Under the pieces are notes generated by a model, which did no database searches, was not told where the DNA came from, and saw only the letters and a program-made list of their open reading frames with translations. Positions 20,908 through 31,140 of a DNA stretch of 64,000 nucleotides are shown here, piece after piece. Every line of letters begins with the position of its first letter. Position 1 is the first letter of the stretch. This stretch comes from Escherichia ruysiae (GTDB lineage Bacteria; Pseudomonadota; Gammaproteobacteria; Enterobacterales; Enterobacteriaceae). The stretch lies in NCBI RefSeq assembly GCF_031323975.1, contig NZ_JAVIWS010000001.1, positions 2,666,001 through 2,730,000 on the forward strand, read 5' to 3'. A program made the position numbers and the translations under genes.

Positions 20908-21732
20908 ATGCAGTTCTCGAAAATGCATGGCCTTGGCAACGATTTTATGGTCGTCGACGCGGTAACGCAGAATGTCTTTTTTTCACCGGATCTGATTCGT
21001 CGCCTGGCGGATCGGCACCTGGGTGTGGGTTTTGATCAGCTACTGGTGGTCGAGCCGCCGTACGATCCAGAACTGGATTTCCACTATCGCATTTTCAATG
21101 CTGACGGTAGTGAAGTGGCGCAGTGTGGCAACGGTGCACGCTGCTTTGCCCGCTTTGTACGCCTGAAAGGGCTGACCAATAAGCGCGATATTCGCGTCAG
21201 CACTGCCAATGGTCGGATGGTACTGACCGTCACTGATGACGATCTGGTACGGGTAAATATGGGGGAACCAAATTTCGAACCTTCCGCCGTGCCATTTCGC
21301 GCCAACAAAGCGGAAAAGACCTATATCATGCGCGCCGCCGAGCAGACAATCTTGTGCGGCGTGGTGTCGATGGGAAATCCGCACTGCGTGATTCAGGTCG
21401 ATGATGTCGATACTGCGGCGGTAGAAACACTGGGGCCTGTTCTGGAAAGCCACGAACGTTTCCCGGAACGTGCCAACATCGGTTTTATGCAAGTGGTTAA
21501 GCGCGAGCATATTCGTTTACGTGTCTATGAACGTGGTGCAGGAGAAACCCAGGCCTGCGGCAGCGGCGCGTGTGCGGCGGTAGCGGTAGGGATTCAGCAA
21601 GGTTTGCTGGCCGAAGAAGTTCGTGTGGAACTCCCTGGCGGTCGCCTTGATATTGCCTGGAAAGGTCCGGGTCATCCGTTATATATGACGGGTCCGGCAG
21701 TACATGTTTACGACGGATTTATTCATCTATGA
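20908..21732 (+). CDS. dapF: Diaminopimelate epimerase DapF
   Basis: 274 aa from the second of two adjacent ATGs: GGAG at 20898-20901 is 6 nt from it but only 3 nt from the first. It interconverts LL- and meso-diaminopimelate for lysine and peptidoglycan. The two catalytic cysteines are visible: CGNGARC (C73) and ACGSGACAA near residue 217. It overlaps yigA by 4 bases (ATGA). Confidence 0.97.
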   Translation: MQFSKMHGLGNDFMVVDAVTQNVFFSPDLIRRLADRHLGVGFDQLLVVEPPYDPELDFHYRIFNADGSEVAQCGNGARCFARFVRLKGLTNKRDIRVSTANGRMVLTVTDDDLVRVNMGEPNFEPSAVPFRANKAEKTYIMRAAEQTILCGVVSMGNPHCVIQVDDVDTAAVETLGPVLESHERFPERANIGFMQVVKREHIRLRVYERGAGETQACGSGACAAVAVGIQQGLLAEEVRVELPGGRLDIAWKGPGHPLYMTGPAVHVYDGFIHL

Positions 21733-22436
21733 AGCAACCAGGGGAAGAACTACAGGAAACACTCACGGAGCTTGATGACCGGGCGGTTGTCGATTATCTG
21801 ATTAAAAATCCTGAGTTTTTTATCCGCAATGCGCACGCAGTAGAGTCAATTCGTGTGCCGCATCCGGTACGTGGCACCGTTTCACTCGTCGAATGGCATA
21901 TGGCTCGCGCGCGTAACCATATTCATGTTCTGGAAGAGAACATGGCGCTGTTGATGGAACAGGCTATCGCTAACGAAGGCCTGTTTTATCGCTTACTCTA
22001 TTTGCAGCGCACTCTTACTGCCGCCAGCAGCCTCGACGATATGCTAATGCGCTTTCACCGCTGGGCTCGCGATCTCGGCCTGGCTGGCGCGAGTGTGCGC
22101 CTGTTTCCGGATCGCTGGCGTTTAGGTGCGCCGTCGAACCATACCCATCTGGCATTAAGCCGTCAGGCTTTCGAACCGCTGCGTATTCAGCGTCTGGGGC
22201 AGGAACAGCATTATCTGGGGCCGCTTAACGGGCCGGAACTGCTGGTGGTGCTGCCGGAAGCGAAAGCGGTGGGGTCGGTGGCGATGTCGATGCTGGGAAG
22301 TGATGCTGATCTTGGTGTGGTGCTGTTCACCAGTCGCGATGCCAACCATTATCAACAAGGGCAGGGAACGCAGTTACTCCATGAAATTGCGCTGATGATG
22401 CCGGAGCTTCTGGAGCGTTGGATTGAACGCGTATGA
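21729..22436 (+). CDS. yigA: DUF484 protein YigA
   Basis: 235 aa DUF484 family protein: an N-terminal helical stretch ([17 protein letters not shown]) followed by a GAF-like domain. Function is unknown. It is nearly always placed between dapF and xerC in enterobacteria and overlaps both by 4 bases, so it is translated in a coupled block. No catalytic motif is visible. Confidence 0.92.
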   Translation: MKQPGEELQETLTELDDRAVVDYLIKNPEFFIRNAHAVESIRVPHPVRGTVSLVEWHMARARNHIHVLEENMALLMEQAIANEGLFYRLLYLQRTLTAASSLDDMLMRFHRWARDLGLAGASVRLFPDRWRLGAPSNHTHLALSRQAFEPLRIQRLGQEQHYLGPLNGPELLVVLPEAKAVGSVAMSMLGSDADLGVVLFTSRDANHYQQGQGTQLLHEIALMMPELLERWIERV

Positions 22437-23329
22437 CCGATTTACATACCGATGTGGAACGCTACCTACGTTATCTCGGCGTAGAGCGTCAGCTTAGCCC
22501 AATTACCCTGGTTAACTACCAGCGCCAGCTTGAGGCGATCATTGATTTTGCCAGTGAAAACGGCCTGCAAAGCTGGCAGCAATGTGATGTGACGATGGTG
22601 CGCAATTTTGCTGTACGCAGTCGCCGTAAGGGGCTGGGCGCGGCAAGCCTCGCATTACGGCTTTCCGCGCTACGTAGCTTTTTTGACTGGCTGGTCAGCC
22701 AGAACGAACTCAAAGCTAACCCGGCGAAAGGTGTTTCGGCACCGAAAGCGCCGCGTCATCTGCCGAAAAATATCGATGTCGATGATATGAATCGGCTGCT
22801 GGATATTGATATTAACGATCCCCTCGCTGTACGCGACCGGGCGATGCTGGAAGTGATGTACGGCGCGGGTCTGCGTCTGTCCGAACTGGTGGGGTTGGAT
22901 ATCAAACACCTCGACCTGGAGTCCGGCGAAGTGTGGGTGATGGGGAAAGGCAGCAAAGAGCGCCGCCTGCCGATTGGTCGCAACGCCGTAGCGTGGATTG
23001 AGCACTGGCTTGATTTGCGTGACCTGTTTGGTAGCGAAGACGACGCGCTTTTCCTGTCGAAACTGGGCAAGCGTATCTCCGCGCGTAATGTGCAGAAACG
23101 CTTTGCCGAATGGGGCATAAAACAGGGGCTGAATAATCACGTTCACCCGCATAAATTACGTCACTCATTCGCCACGCATATGCTGGAGTCGAGTGGTGAT
23201 CTGCGTGGTGTGCAAGAGCTGTTGGGTCATGCCAATCTCTCAACCACACAAATCTATACTCATCTTGATTTTCAACACCTTGCCTCGGTGTATGATGCGG
23301 CGCATCCACGCGCCAAACGGGGGAAATAA
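22433..23329 (+). CDS. xerC: Tyrosine recombinase XerC
   Basis: 298 aa, full length. With XerD it resolves chromosome dimers at dif and plasmid multimers at cer-type sites. The N-terminal SAM-like DNA-binding domain (about 1-90) precedes the catalytic domain with the RKHRHY residues: R in GAGLRLSEL (148), K in [11 protein letters not shown] (172), [10 protein letters not shown] (H240, R243), H in [10 protein letters not shown] (266), and the nucleophile Y in IYTHLD (275). Its end overlaps the yigB start (TAATG). Confidence 0.97.
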   Translation: MTDLHTDVERYLRYLGVERQLSPITLVNYQRQLEAIIDFASENGLQSWQQCDVTMVRNFAVRSRRKGLGAASLALRLSALRSFFDWLVSQNELKANPAKGVSAPKAPRHLPKNIDVDDMNRLLDIDINDPLAVRDRAMLEVMYGAGLRLSELVGLDIKHLDLESGEVWVMGKGSKERRLPIGRNAVAWIEHWLDLRDLFGSEDDALFLSKLGKRISARNVQKRFAEWGIKQGLNNHVHPHKLRHSFATHMLESSGDLRGVQELLGHANLSTTQIYTHLDFQHLASVYDAAHPRAKRGK

Positions 23330-24045
23330 TGCGTTTTTACCGGCCTTTGGGGCGCATCTCGGCGCTCACCTTTGACCTGGATGATACCCTTTACGACAAC
23401 CGTCCGGTGATTTTGCGCACCGAGCGGGAGGCGCTGACTTTTGTGCAAAATTATCATCCGGCGCTGCGCAGCTTCCAGAATGAAGATCTGCAACGTCTGC
23501 GCCAGGTGGTACGGGAAGCGGAACCCGAGATTTATCACGACGTGACGCGCTGGCGTTTTCGCTCGATTGAACAAGCGATGCTTGACGCCGGGCTGAGCGC
23601 GGAAGAAGCCAGCGCAGGCGCACACGCGGCGATGATCAACTTTGCCAAATGGCGCAGCCGAATCGATGTTCCGCAGCAAACCCACGACACCTTAAAACAG
23701 CTGGCGAAGAAATGGCCGCTGGTAGCGATCACCAACGGTAACGCGCAGCCGGAACTGTTTGGTCTGGGCGACTACTTTGAGTTTGTGCTGCGCGCTGGCC
23801 CGCACGGGCGCTCGAAACCGTTCAGCGATATGTACTTTCTGGCGGCAGAAAAACTCAATGTGCCGATCGGCGAGATCTTACATGTAGGTGACGATCTTAC
23901 CACCGACGTGGGTGGGGCGATCCGCAGCGGAATGCAGGCCTGTTGGATCAGGCCGGAAAATGGCTGCCTGATGCAAACCTGGGACAGCCGTTTACTCCCG
24001 CATCTGGAAATTTCCCGGTTGGCATCTCTGACCTCGCTGATATAA
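23329..24045 (+). CDS. yigB: HAD-family flavin-pathway phosphatase YigB
   Basis: 238 aa haloacid-dehalogenase phosphatase. Motif [10 protein letters not shown] carries nucleophile D16 and D18; ITNGN is motif II and [13 protein letters not shown] motif IV. In E. coli it dephosphorylates FMN and 5-amino-6-ribitylamino-uracil phosphate, an orphan step of riboflavin synthesis shared with YbjI and YcsE. Its 3' end contains the uvrD promoter. Confidence 0.94.
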   Translation: MRFYRPLGRISALTFDLDDTLYDNRPVILRTEREALTFVQNYHPALRSFQNEDLQRLRQVVREAEPEIYHDVTRWRFRSIEQAMLDAGLSAEEASAGAHAAMINFAKWRSRIDVPQQTHDTLKQLAKKWPLVAITNGNAQPELFGLGDYFEFVLRAGPHGRSKPFSDMYFLAAEKLNVPIGEILHVGDDLTTDVGGAIRSGMQACWIRPENGCLMQTWDSRLLPHLEISRLASLTSLI

Positions 24046-24070
24046 TCAGCAAATCTGTATATATACCCAG
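24019..24070 (+). promoter_or_regulatory. uvrD promoter with LexA (SOS) box
   Basis: TTGGCA (24019-24024) and TATAAT (24041-24046), 16 bp apart, lie at the end of yigB. The LexA box CTGTATATATACCCAG spans 24055-24070, directly after the -10, where repressor blocks transcription. This gives uvrD its own DNA-damage-inducible transcript. Confidence 0.9.
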
Positions 24071-24128
24071 CTTTTTGGCGGAGGGCGTTGCGCTTCTCCG
24101 CCCAACCTATTTTTACGCGGCGGTGCCA

Positions 24129-26291
24129 ATGGACGTTTCTTACCTGCTCGAAAGCCTTAATGACAAACAGCGCGAAGCGGTGGCCGCGCCACGCAGCAAT
24201 CTTCTGGTGCTGGCGGGCGCGGGCAGTGGTAAGACGCGCGTACTGGTGCATCGTATTGCCTGGCTGATGAGCGTGGAAAACTGCTCGCCGTACTCGATTA
24301 TGGCGGTGACGTTTACTAACAAAGCGGCGGCGGAAATGCGTCATCGTATCGGGCAACTGATGGGCACCAGCCAGGGCGGCATGTGGGTCGGTACTTTCCA
24401 CGGGCTGGCGCACCGACTGCTACGTGCGCATCATATGGACGCTAATCTGCCGCAGGATTTTCAGATCCTCGATAGCGAAGACCAATTGCGTCTGCTTAAG
24501 CGTTTGATCAAGGCGATGAACCTCGATGAGAAGCAGTGGCCGCCGCGTCAGGCAATGTGGTACATCAACAGCCAGAAAGATGAAGGGCTGCGCCCGCATC
24601 ATATTCAAAGCTACGGTAATCCGGTGGAGCAGACCTGGCAGAAGGTTTATCAGGCGTATCAGGAAGCGTGTGACCGCGCAGGCCTGGTGGACTTCGCCGA
24701 ACTATTGCTACGCGCGCATGAGTTGTGGCTTAACAAGCCACATATCCTTCAGCACTATCGCGAACGTTTTACCAACATTCTGGTGGACGAATTCCAGGAT
24801 ACCAACAACATTCAGTACGCGTGGATTCGCCTGCTGGCGGGCGATACCGGCAAAGTGATGATTGTTGGTGATGACGACCAGTCAATCTATGGCTGGCGTG
24901 GGGCGCAGGTCGAGAATATTCAGCGTTTCCTCAATGATTTCCCCGGTGCCGAAACTATTCGTCTGGAGCAGAACTACCGCTCAACCAGCAACATTCTGAG
25001 CGCCGCCAACGCCCTGATTGAAAACAACAACGGGCGTCTGGGTAAAAAACTGTGGACCGATGGCGCGGACGGTGAGCCTATTTCCCTCTATTGCGCCTTT
25101 AACGAACTCGACGAAGCGCGTTTTGTGGTTAACCGCATCAAAACCTGGCAGGACAACGGCGGGGCGCTCGCTGAGTGCGCCATTCTCTACCGTAGCAACG
25201 CCCAGTCGCGTGTACTGGAAGAAGCCTTATTGCAGGCCAGTATGCCGTATCGTATTTATGGCGGTATGCGTTTCTTCGAACGTCAGGAAATCAAAGATGC
25301 GCTCTCGTATCTGCGCCTGATCGCCAACCGCAACGATGACGCGGCGTTTGAGCGCGTGGTCAATACGCCAACACGGGGTATTGGTGACCGGACGCTGGAC
25401 GTGGTACGTCAGACATCGCGCGATCGCCAGTTAACACTCTGGCAGGCATGTCGTGAACTGTTGCAGGAAAAAGCCCTCGCCGGACGTGCTGCCAGCGCCT
25501 TACAGCGGTTTATGGAACTGATCGACGCCTTAGCGCAAGAAACCGCCGATATGCCGCTGCATGTACAGACTGACCGGGTAATTAAAGACTCCGGCCTGCG
25601 CACCATGTACGAGCAGGAGAAAGGCGAAAAAGGCCAGACGCGTATCGAAAACTTAGAGGAACTGGTGACGGCAACGCGCCAGTTCAGCTACAACGAAGAA
25701 GACGAAGATTTAATGCCGCTACAGGCGTTCCTCTCCCATGCGGCGCTCGAAGCAGGTGAAGGGCAGGCGGATACCTGGCAGGATGCGGTACAGCTGATGA
25801 CGCTACACTCGGCAAAAGGCCTGGAGTTCCCGCAGGTGTTTATTGTCGGTATGGAAGAGGGCATGTTCCCAAGCCAGATGTCGCTGGATGAAGGCGGGCG
25901 TCTGGAAGAAGAACGCCGTCTGGCCTACGTTGGTGTAACCCGTGCGATGCAGAAACTGACGCTGACCTACGCGGAAACCCGCCGCCTGTACGGCAAAGAA
26001 GTTTACCATCGCCCGTCGCGATTTATTGGCGAGCTGCCGGAAGAGTGTGTGGAAGAGGTGCGCCTGCGCGCCACGGTAAGCCGCCCGGTTAGCCATCAGC
26101 GCATGGGTACGCCGATGGTTGAGAACGACAGCGGCTACAAGCTCGGTCAGCGCGTGCGTCACGCCAAGTTCGGTGAAGGAACTATCGTTAATATGGAAGG
26201 TAGCGGCGAACATAGTCGTTTGCAGGTGGCATTCCAGGGCCAGGGTATTAAATGGCTGGTAGCGGCTTACGCCCGGCTGGAGACGGTGTAA
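24129..26291 (+). CDS. uvrD: DNA helicase II UvrD
   Basis: 720 aa from the ATG at 24129 (MDVSYLLESLNDKQREAV); the frame is open further upstream but without a plausible start. SF1A 3'-5' helicase for nucleotide-excision and mismatch repair, and for removing RecA filaments and stalled RNA polymerase. Walker A AGAGSGKT (K35), Walker B DEFQDTN, QSIYGWRGA, and motifs V/VI (LHSAKGLEF, VTRAMQKL) are present. The C-terminal Tudor-like domain (GQRVRHAKFGEGTIV) is complete. Confidence 0.97.
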   Translation: MDVSYLLESLNDKQREAVAAPRSNLLVLAGAGSGKTRVLVHRIAWLMSVENCSPYSIMAVTFTNKAAAEMRHRIGQLMGTSQGGMWVGTFHGLAHRLLRAHHMDANLPQDFQILDSEDQLRLLKRLIKAMNLDEKQWPPRQAMWYINSQKDEGLRPHHIQSYGNPVEQTWQKVYQAYQEACDRAGLVDFAELLLRAHELWLNKPHILQHYRERFTNILVDEFQDTNNIQYAWIRLLAGDTGKVMIVGDDDQSIYGWRGAQVENIQRFLNDFPGAETIRLEQNYRSTSNILSAANALIENNNGRLGKKLWTDGADGEPISLYCAFNELDEARFVVNRIKTWQDNGGALAECAILYRSNAQSRVLEEALLQASMPYRIYGGMRFFERQEIKDALSYLRLIANRNDDAAFERVVNTPTRGIGDRTLDVVRQTSRDRQLTLWQACRELLQEKALAGRAASALQRFMELIDALAQETADMPLHVQTDRVIKDSGLRTMYEQEKGEKGQTRIENLEELVTATRQFSYNEEDEDLMPLQAFLSHAALEAGEGQADTWQDAVQLMTLHSAKGLEFPQVFIVGMEEGMFPSQMSLDEGGRLEEERRLAYVGVTRAMQKLTLTYAETRRLYGKEVYHRPSRFIGELPEECVEEVRLRATVSRPVSHQRMGTPMVENDSGYKLGQRVRHAKFGEGTIVNMEGSGEHSRLQVAFQGQGIKWLVAAYARLETV

Positions 26292-26303
26292 TTTACGATT
26301 ACG

Positions 26304-26392
<89 letters not shown>

Positions 26393-26427
26393 GCACCATA
26401 TTAAGTATCTGACACAAAACTATCATT

Positions 26428-27192
26428 CTAACCTTTCCGCTCGACGGAAATCATGGTGACAAAAGGATAGCGTTGCCACGGGATTGCCCCGCCTTTCATA
26501 TACATATGTGAAATCGTGCCATCAAGATAAAGCAGCTGCTCTACGTCCAGTTTCGCTTTGGCATAACAGGCAAAATCATAAAAATTTGTCGCCTGCTGGC
26601 TCAACAAAAACACGGCGTTCCCTTGTTTATTAATCCCTACTCCATTACGAATTTTGCGCGAGGCAACATTCGGGTGAATACGTGTATTTATGACCCCGTT
26701 TTCTAACAACATTGGTCCTGACTGCACTGCGAACTGAATCTCTTTACTGGCTTTAAATGCCTGCAGCGGAACGATAGCGGCTTTATCTCCCGCGACATAA
26801 AACACGCCGCCAGGACGGATAAAGAAGTTCCCCTCCCCTGAGGCGAGATTTAGCGCCACCTTCTGCTGACCGTTTTCGATGTACAAACCAAGCGGCGCAT
26901 AGCTTTCATCATAGATGCCGCCGTTCATCGCCATCTGCACCTGACCCTGACTATTCATATCCGCCAGCAGAGCATGTAACGTTCCCCACGCTTCGCCATT
27001 GGCTTTTTGCCAGTACATTTTCACCCGCTCTGTTTGAGGATTAACGGTATACGCCTGTACGGTGAGCGTCGGATCTGAGAGTGCGCAATCATCAGCGGCA
27101 ACAGCAAACAAGGGAAGTAAGGTGAGGGTGAGAAAAATCCGTTTGAGATTCAAGGTGATCATTCCTTTACCAATGAGTAGCCGATGCGCCAT
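26428..27192 (-). CDS. yigE: DUF2233 / phosphodiester-glycosidase-like protein YigE
   Basis: 254 aa. An N-terminal hydrophobic stretch (IFLTLTLLPLFAVAA) ending before DDCAL looks like a signal peptide, placing it in the periplasm or outside. The remainder is a DUF2233 domain, related to the NAGPA phosphodiester glycosidase fold (MAMNGGIYDESYAPLGLYIENG, AVQSGPMLL). Substrate unknown. The start at 27192 has AGGACC spaced about 6 nt before it; an alternative ATG at 27162 would give a more usual signal peptide length but has AAAGGA too close. Confidence 0.88.
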   Translation of the reverse strand: MAHRLLIGKGMITLNLKRIFLTLTLLPLFAVAADDCALSDPTLTVQAYTVNPQTERVKMYWQKANGEAWGTLHALLADMNSQGQVQMAMNGGIYDESYAPLGLYIENGQQKVALNLASGEGNFFIRPGGVFYVAGDKAAIVPLQAFKASKEIQFAVQSGPMLLENGVINTRIHPNVASRKIRNGVGINKQGNAVFLLSQQATNFYDFACYAKAKLDVEQLLYLDGTISHMYMKGGAIPWQRYPFVTMISVERKG

Positions 27193-27292
27193 TATAGGTC
27201 CTGGATGTGGGATTTTTTTATCCTGTTAGCGACCTTGACGAGTACCAAAAAGAGCGAAGTTCAACTATTGTTCTGTGGTGTTCCGTTGCGTG

Positions 27293-27321
27293 TTGACGGC
27301 AAAATTTTGCTGGCGTAACAT
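27293..27321 (+). promoter_or_regulatory. Probable corA promoter
   Basis: TTGACG (27293-27298), 17 bp, TAACAT (27316-27321). Transcription would start near 27329, giving a leader of about 230 nt that contains the small ORF at 27354. Confidence 0.7.
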
Positions 27322-27353
27322 GCGCGCACGATCACTCTAAGAGGACATTCGCC

Positions 27354-27410
27354 TTGGACACACCCAGTAGATACTGGCTCATTATCCTGTCATCCAGGAT
27401 CAACTCCTAA
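27354..27410 (+). CDS. corL: Putative corA leader peptide CorL
   Basis: 18-codon frame starting with TTG and ending TAA, with AGAGGA 8 nt upstream. The product would read MDTPSRYWLIILSSRINS. A hairpin (GGCTATC / GATAGCC, 27411-27434) follows directly. In Salmonella, translation of a leader peptide of this kind sets the folding of the corA leader and access of Rho. The identity as corL is inferred from position, the coupled hairpin and the ribosome binding site. Confidence 0.6.
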   Translation: MDTPSRYWLIILSSRINS

Positions 27411-27434
27411 GGCTATCCCTTTTTGCTGATAGCC
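27411..27434 (+). promoter_or_regulatory. Hairpin in the corA leader
   Basis: GGCTATC and GATAGCC, 7 bp with a ten-base T-rich loop, begins immediately after the leader-peptide stop. Ribosome position on the leader ORF could decide whether it forms. Confidence 0.55.
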
Positions 27435-27561
27435 TTAGCGGTTGTCAGCGACCTCAATTTTTCCCGTCGCGCTGAGTCAGGCTGTTTAATGGTCTGAAAC
27501 CCAATTTGTTTCTGTGTGCCCACCGAACTGTCCGATATTTTAAGCATTGGGAGTCCCGGTC

Positions 27562-28512
27562 ATGCTGAGCGCATTTCAACTGGAAAATAACCGACTGACC
27601 CGGCTGGAAGTCGAAGAGTCACAACCCCTTGTAGATGCAGTATGGATTGATCTTGTCGAACCGGATGACGACGAGCGACTGCGCGTACAATCTGAACTTG
27701 GTCAGAGCCTGGCAACTCGCCCGGAACTGGAAGACATCGAAGCATCGGCGCGTTTCTTTGAAGACGATGATGGCCTGCATATTCACTCCTTCTTCTTCTT
27801 TGAAGATGCGGAAGATCACGCCGGTAACTCCACTGTGGCATTTACTATCCGCGATGGTCGCCTGTTTACCCTGCGTGAGCGCGAGCTGCCTGCATTCCGT
27901 CTGTATCGTATGCGCGCCCGTAGCCAGTCAATGGTTGACGGTAACGCCTACGAGCTGCTGCTGGATCTGTTCGAAACCAAAATCGAACAGCTGGCGGATG
28001 AAATTGAAAACATCTACAGCGATCTGGAGCAGTTGAGCCGGGTAATTATGGAGGGGCATCAGGGCGATGAGTACGACGAGGCGCTCTCCACGCTGGCGGA
28101 ACTGGAAGATATCGGCTGGAAAGTTCGTCTGTGTCTGATGGATACCCAGCGCGCGCTCAACTTCCTGGTGCGCAAGGCGCGTTTACCTGGTGGGCAACTG
28201 GAGCAGGCGCGTGAAATTCTGCGAGATATCGAATCCCTGCTGCCGCATAACGAATCCCTGTTCCAGAAGGTAAACTTCCTGATGCAGGCGGCGATGGGCT
28301 TTATCAACATCGAGCAGAACCGCATCATCAAAATCTTCTCGGTGGTATCCGTCGTGTTCCTGCCGCCAACACTGGTCGCTTCCAGCTACGGGATGAACTT
28401 TGAGTTTATGCCGGAACTGAAGTGGAGCTTCGGCTACCCAGGCGCGATTATCTTTATGATCCTCGCGGGCCTGGCACCGTATCTGTACTTTAAGCGCAAG
28501 AACTGGCTGTAA
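27562..28512 (+). CDS. corA: Magnesium/nickel/cobalt transporter CorA
   Basis: 316 aa from the ATG at 27562, the usual length (an in-frame TTG 15 nt upstream is not needed). Pentameric Mg2+ channel of the 2-TM-GxN family: a large acidic cytoplasmic domain, a long helix, then two C-terminal membrane segments with the signature YGMNF (G277-M278-N279) between them. The C-terminal KRKNWL is positively charged. Imperfect hairpin (28522-28547) follows its stop. Confidence 0.97.
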   Translation: MLSAFQLENNRLTRLEVEESQPLVDAVWIDLVEPDDDERLRVQSELGQSLATRPELEDIEASARFFEDDDGLHIHSFFFFEDAEDHAGNSTVAFTIRDGRLFTLRERELPAFRLYRMRARSQSMVDGNAYELLLDLFETKIEQLADEIENIYSDLEQLSRVIMEGHQGDEYDEALSTLAELEDIGWKVRLCLMDTQRALNFLVRKARLPGGQLEQAREILRDIESLLPHNESLFQKVNFLMQAAMGFINIEQNRIIKIFSVVSVVFLPPTLVASSYGMNFEFMPELKWSFGYPGAIIFMILAGLAPYLYFKRKNWL

Positions 28513-28552
28513 AAAGAAGGCGGTGGCTTAGCCTGGCTAAGTCACCTATTAT

Positions 28553-28933
28553 TCAAAGGCTCCAGGTATTTAACCCTTTTACCTCTTTCTCATAAAACCA
28601 TTTGTTCGTGTTAACAGCAACATAGGCTGCTACGGCAATTCCCAGAATGTTAACGCCAATTAGTGCACCAACAAATAGAGATAGAATGCCAGGTAATAGA
28701 ACTATAATTGCTTTTTTCCATAATCCCAGAACAAATAAATAGATCCAGGAACAGAAGAAAGCAATGAAATTCATTTGAATAGTTAATCGTTGTCTTACTT
28801 TTAATGTTTTAAATGCTGCTTTATATTCTGGTGTTGCCCCCCAGAATCCAGGAAAGCCATGTTGATCATAAAAGTTAAATCGGTATTTCCATTTTTCACT
28901 TAATGAACCATCGTTCATATATTCCTTACTCAT
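28553..28933 (-). CDS. yigF: DUF2628 membrane protein YigF
   Basis: 126 aa from the ATG at 28933, behind GGAG; the frame is open 14 codons further but without a ribosome binding site. A hydrophilic N-terminus (KWKYRFNFYDQHGFPGFWGATPEYK) precedes about three hydrophobic segments (residues 55-115). It fits the DUF2628 family of small inner-membrane proteins of unknown function. Codon use is AT-rich compared with neighbours. It lies 13 nt after yigG on the same strand. Confidence 0.85.
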   Translation of the reverse strand: MSKEYMNDGSLSEKWKYRFNFYDQHGFPGFWGATPEYKAAFKTLKVRQRLTIQMNFIAFFCSWIYLFVLGLWKKAIIVLLPGILSLFVGALIGVNILGIAVAAYVAVNTNKWFYEKEVKGLNTWSL

Positions 28934-28946
28934 AAATACTCCATAA

Positions 28947-29327
28947 CTATTGTTTTGATGAATCAGTAGGTGCAAGCATTAGCATACTGAAAGTGGAAAA
29001 ATAACAAATCAAAAAAATCATCGAACCATTGCCTGAACAATCAAAATGTTCGGCTATCATTGTGATGATAGAGATGATATATACTGCTAATGTACCAAAA
29101 ACATAAGTTTTTATATATATGAAACCACTATCACGGAGTCGTTGGCAATTCATGTTGATGACGAGATAATGGAGTGCGATGGTAGAGACAATAACAAGAA
29201 AACCTGCGTCCCCATCGTTAAAAAAGATAATAAGAAAGGCAAAAATGAAATTTATTAAAATAAATGAAAATATATAACGACGTCTGGAAATCTTACCGTT
29301 AGATGTTGGGATAAATATACGCAACAT
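28947..29327 (-). CDS. yigG: Small membrane protein YigG (DUF805-like)
   Basis: 126 aa from the ATG at 29327, preceded by GGATG; a 20-codon upstream extension has no good ribosome binding site. The N-terminus [17 protein letters not shown] and QRLRDSGF resemble the DUF805 pattern (GRISRRxY..., RLRDxG). Four hydrophobic segments are predicted. Function unknown. AT-rich, probably co-transcribed with yigF. Confidence 0.83.
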   Translation of the reverse strand: MLRIFIPTSNGKISRRRYIFSFILINFIFAFLIIFFNDGDAGFLVIVSTIALHYLVINMNCQRLRDSGFIYIKTYVFGTLAVYIISIITMIAEHFDCSGNGSMIFLICYFSTFSMLMLAPTDSSKQ

Positions 29328-29421
29328 AAATTTTACATCCTTGTGTGAGTCTCCTGTCAGCATGGCAATATGCCCACTCTCATGCAAGAGTCGGCATATT
29401 TTTTCAGAATATATTTATTTT

Positions 29422-30312
29422 TTATTTGGACGTTCTACGCTGCGTATAAATTGCATCCATCACAAAAATTGCCAGCGCCACCCAAATAAAGGCGAAAGTC
29501 ACCATCTTATCGGCACCCGGTTTTTCACCATAAAACGTCACAGCCAGCAGGAACATCAGCGTCGGGCCAATATACTGGAAAAAGCCTAACGTTGAGAGAC
29601 GCAGGCGCGTGGCGGCGGCGGTAAAACACAACAGCGGTACGGTAGTGACAATACCGGCGGCGATCAGCAGTAAATTTAGCGACATCGGGTTTTGCCCCAT
29701 ATGGCTGGTTGAGCTGTCGGCAATAGCAAACAGGTAAATCGCCGCCACGGGCAGCAACCACATGGTTTCAATTAACATGCCGGTTTGTGCTTCTACCGCA
29801 ATCTTCTTGCGCACCAGGCCGTAGAAGGCAAAACTAAATGCCAGTCCCAGCGCGATGATTGGCAGCGAACCAAAAGTCCAGAGCTGGACCAGCACACCAC
29901 AAATCGCCAGAATCACTGCCAGCCATTGCATCCGGCGGAATCGCTCGCCGAGGAAAATCATCCCCAGCAATATATTCACCAGTGGATTAATAAAGTATCC
30001 AAGGCTGGCCTCCAGCATATGGTGATTGTTCACTGCCCAGATAAACAGTAACCAGTTGCCACCAATTAGCACAGCAGAGACTGCCAGCATAAATATTTTC
30101 TTCGGCGTCTGAATCAGGGTTTTTAAATAGGACCACTGGCGGCTGATGCTCATCAACACCACCATAAAGAAAAACGACCAGATTACACGATGCGTCAGGA
30201 TCTCATCAGCAGGTACGTAATAAATCAGTTTGAAGTACGCAGGTGCAATACCCCAAATAAAATAAGCGGCAAGAGCGAGTAATACGCCCTGCCGCGTTTG
30301 TTTTGTATCCAT
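29422..30312 (-). CDS. rarD: EamA-family transporter RarD
   Basis: 296 aa from the ATG at 30312 (MDTKQTRQGVLLA). Ten membrane segments in two EamA repeats; RarD subfamily (the name came from chloramphenicol-resistance studies in Pseudomonas). The natural substrate in E. coli is not established. An ATG at 30324 would add 4 residues. Confidence 0.92.
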   Translation of the reverse strand: MDTKQTRQGVLLALAAYFIWGIAPAYFKLIYYVPADEILTHRVIWSFFFMVVLMSISRQWSYLKTLIQTPKKIFMLAVSAVLIGGNWLLFIWAVNNHHMLEASLGYFINPLVNILLGMIFLGERFRRMQWLAVILAICGVLVQLWTFGSLPIIALGLAFSFAFYGLVRKKIAVEAQTGMLIETMWLLPVAAIYLFAIADSSTSHMGQNPMSLNLLLIAAGIVTTVPLLCFTAAATRLRLSTLGFFQYIGPTLMFLLAVTFYGEKPGADKMVTFAFIWVALAIFVMDAIYTQRRTSK

Positions 30313-30510
30313 TGGAAAACTCATTTTTTGTTGTTAATTGCAGTTTACCTGCTCAGATGGCTGACAAAGTGCGCTTTGTTCATGCCTTACCCAACCTACA
30401 AAAGAATGCAAATTCAATACATTGCATTTCTCTGGTAGACCAGATAAGCGTAGCGCATCAGGCAATTTGCGTTTGTCATCAGTTTAAGCAGTTTACCTGC
30501 TTTTAGATTT

Positions 30511-30978
30511 TCAACCTACCATATAGGTGGCGGTAGCACTGGCAATATAAAGCTGTTCTTCATTGTGCAGTTCGACACGGGCGACGGCGACTTTATTACC
30601 CGCACGTAACAGGCTACTGGTGGCTGTAAAACGCTCACCCCGGCCTGGACGCAGATAATCGACGCGAAGATCTATGGTTCCCATCCGCGATAGCCGCTGG
30701 CGCAGTTCATCTTCATTAATGGTTTCGTGACGCGTTAAAGTGCTGCCTACACATACCAGGCCAGCGGCGACATCCAGCGCCGACGCAATCACCCCGCCGT
30801 GCAAAATACTTTGCGCCCAGTTACCGACCATCATTGGCTGATTATTAAAGGCCAGCTGCGCAAATTCTTTTTCGTAACGCTCCAGTTCCATCCCCAATGC
30901 CCGGTTAAACGGCATGTGATAGACAAACATTTCACCCACTAATTTCAGGGCTTGTTCAGCAGTCAGTACGGCAGACAT
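30511..30978 (-). CDS. yigI: Hotdog-fold acyl-CoA thioesterase YigI
   Basis: 155 aa of the PaaI/YdiI-like hotdog thioesterase superfamily. The [14 protein letters not shown] motif (residues about 60-73) marks the active-site helix, with D as the likely catalytic acid; [12 protein letters not shown] is the conserved strand. Reported to act on medium- to long-chain acyl-CoAs; I infer this from family knowledge. Stands alone, 198 nt downstream of the rarD start in minus-strand order. Confidence 0.88.
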   Translation of the reverse strand: MSAVLTAEQALKLVGEMFVYHMPFNRALGMELERYEKEFAQLAFNNQPMMVGNWAQSILHGGVIASALDVAAGLVCVGSTLTRHETINEDELRQRLSRMGTIDLRVDYLRPGRGERFTATSSLLRAGNKVAVARVELHNEEQLYIASATATYMVG

Positions 30979-31140
30979 ATCATCCTTACACTTTAATAGT
31001 TAATGAAATGTTGATTTTATGCTTCTTTGTTGTTGATTTCTACTTTAGGAAGGGATAACTAACGGCAATTGAGTTAAGTATGTAGAATAGCCTGCAGAAA
31101 TATTCACCTAATCAATAATTCGTCACGGAGAACATGACCG

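Larger units (their letters stand above)
27193..27561. other. Intergenic and corA leader region
   Basis: 370 bases between divergent yigE and corA. It holds a good sigma-70 promoter, a small leader ORF and a hairpin, then ~130 bases of corA 5' leader. The region is consistent with the long regulated corA leader described in Salmonella. Confidence 0.7.

Noticed and set aside
28522..28547. Imperfect hairpin after corA as an intrinsic terminator
   Set aside because: A long stem with mismatches, but no T-run on either strand; too weak to call.
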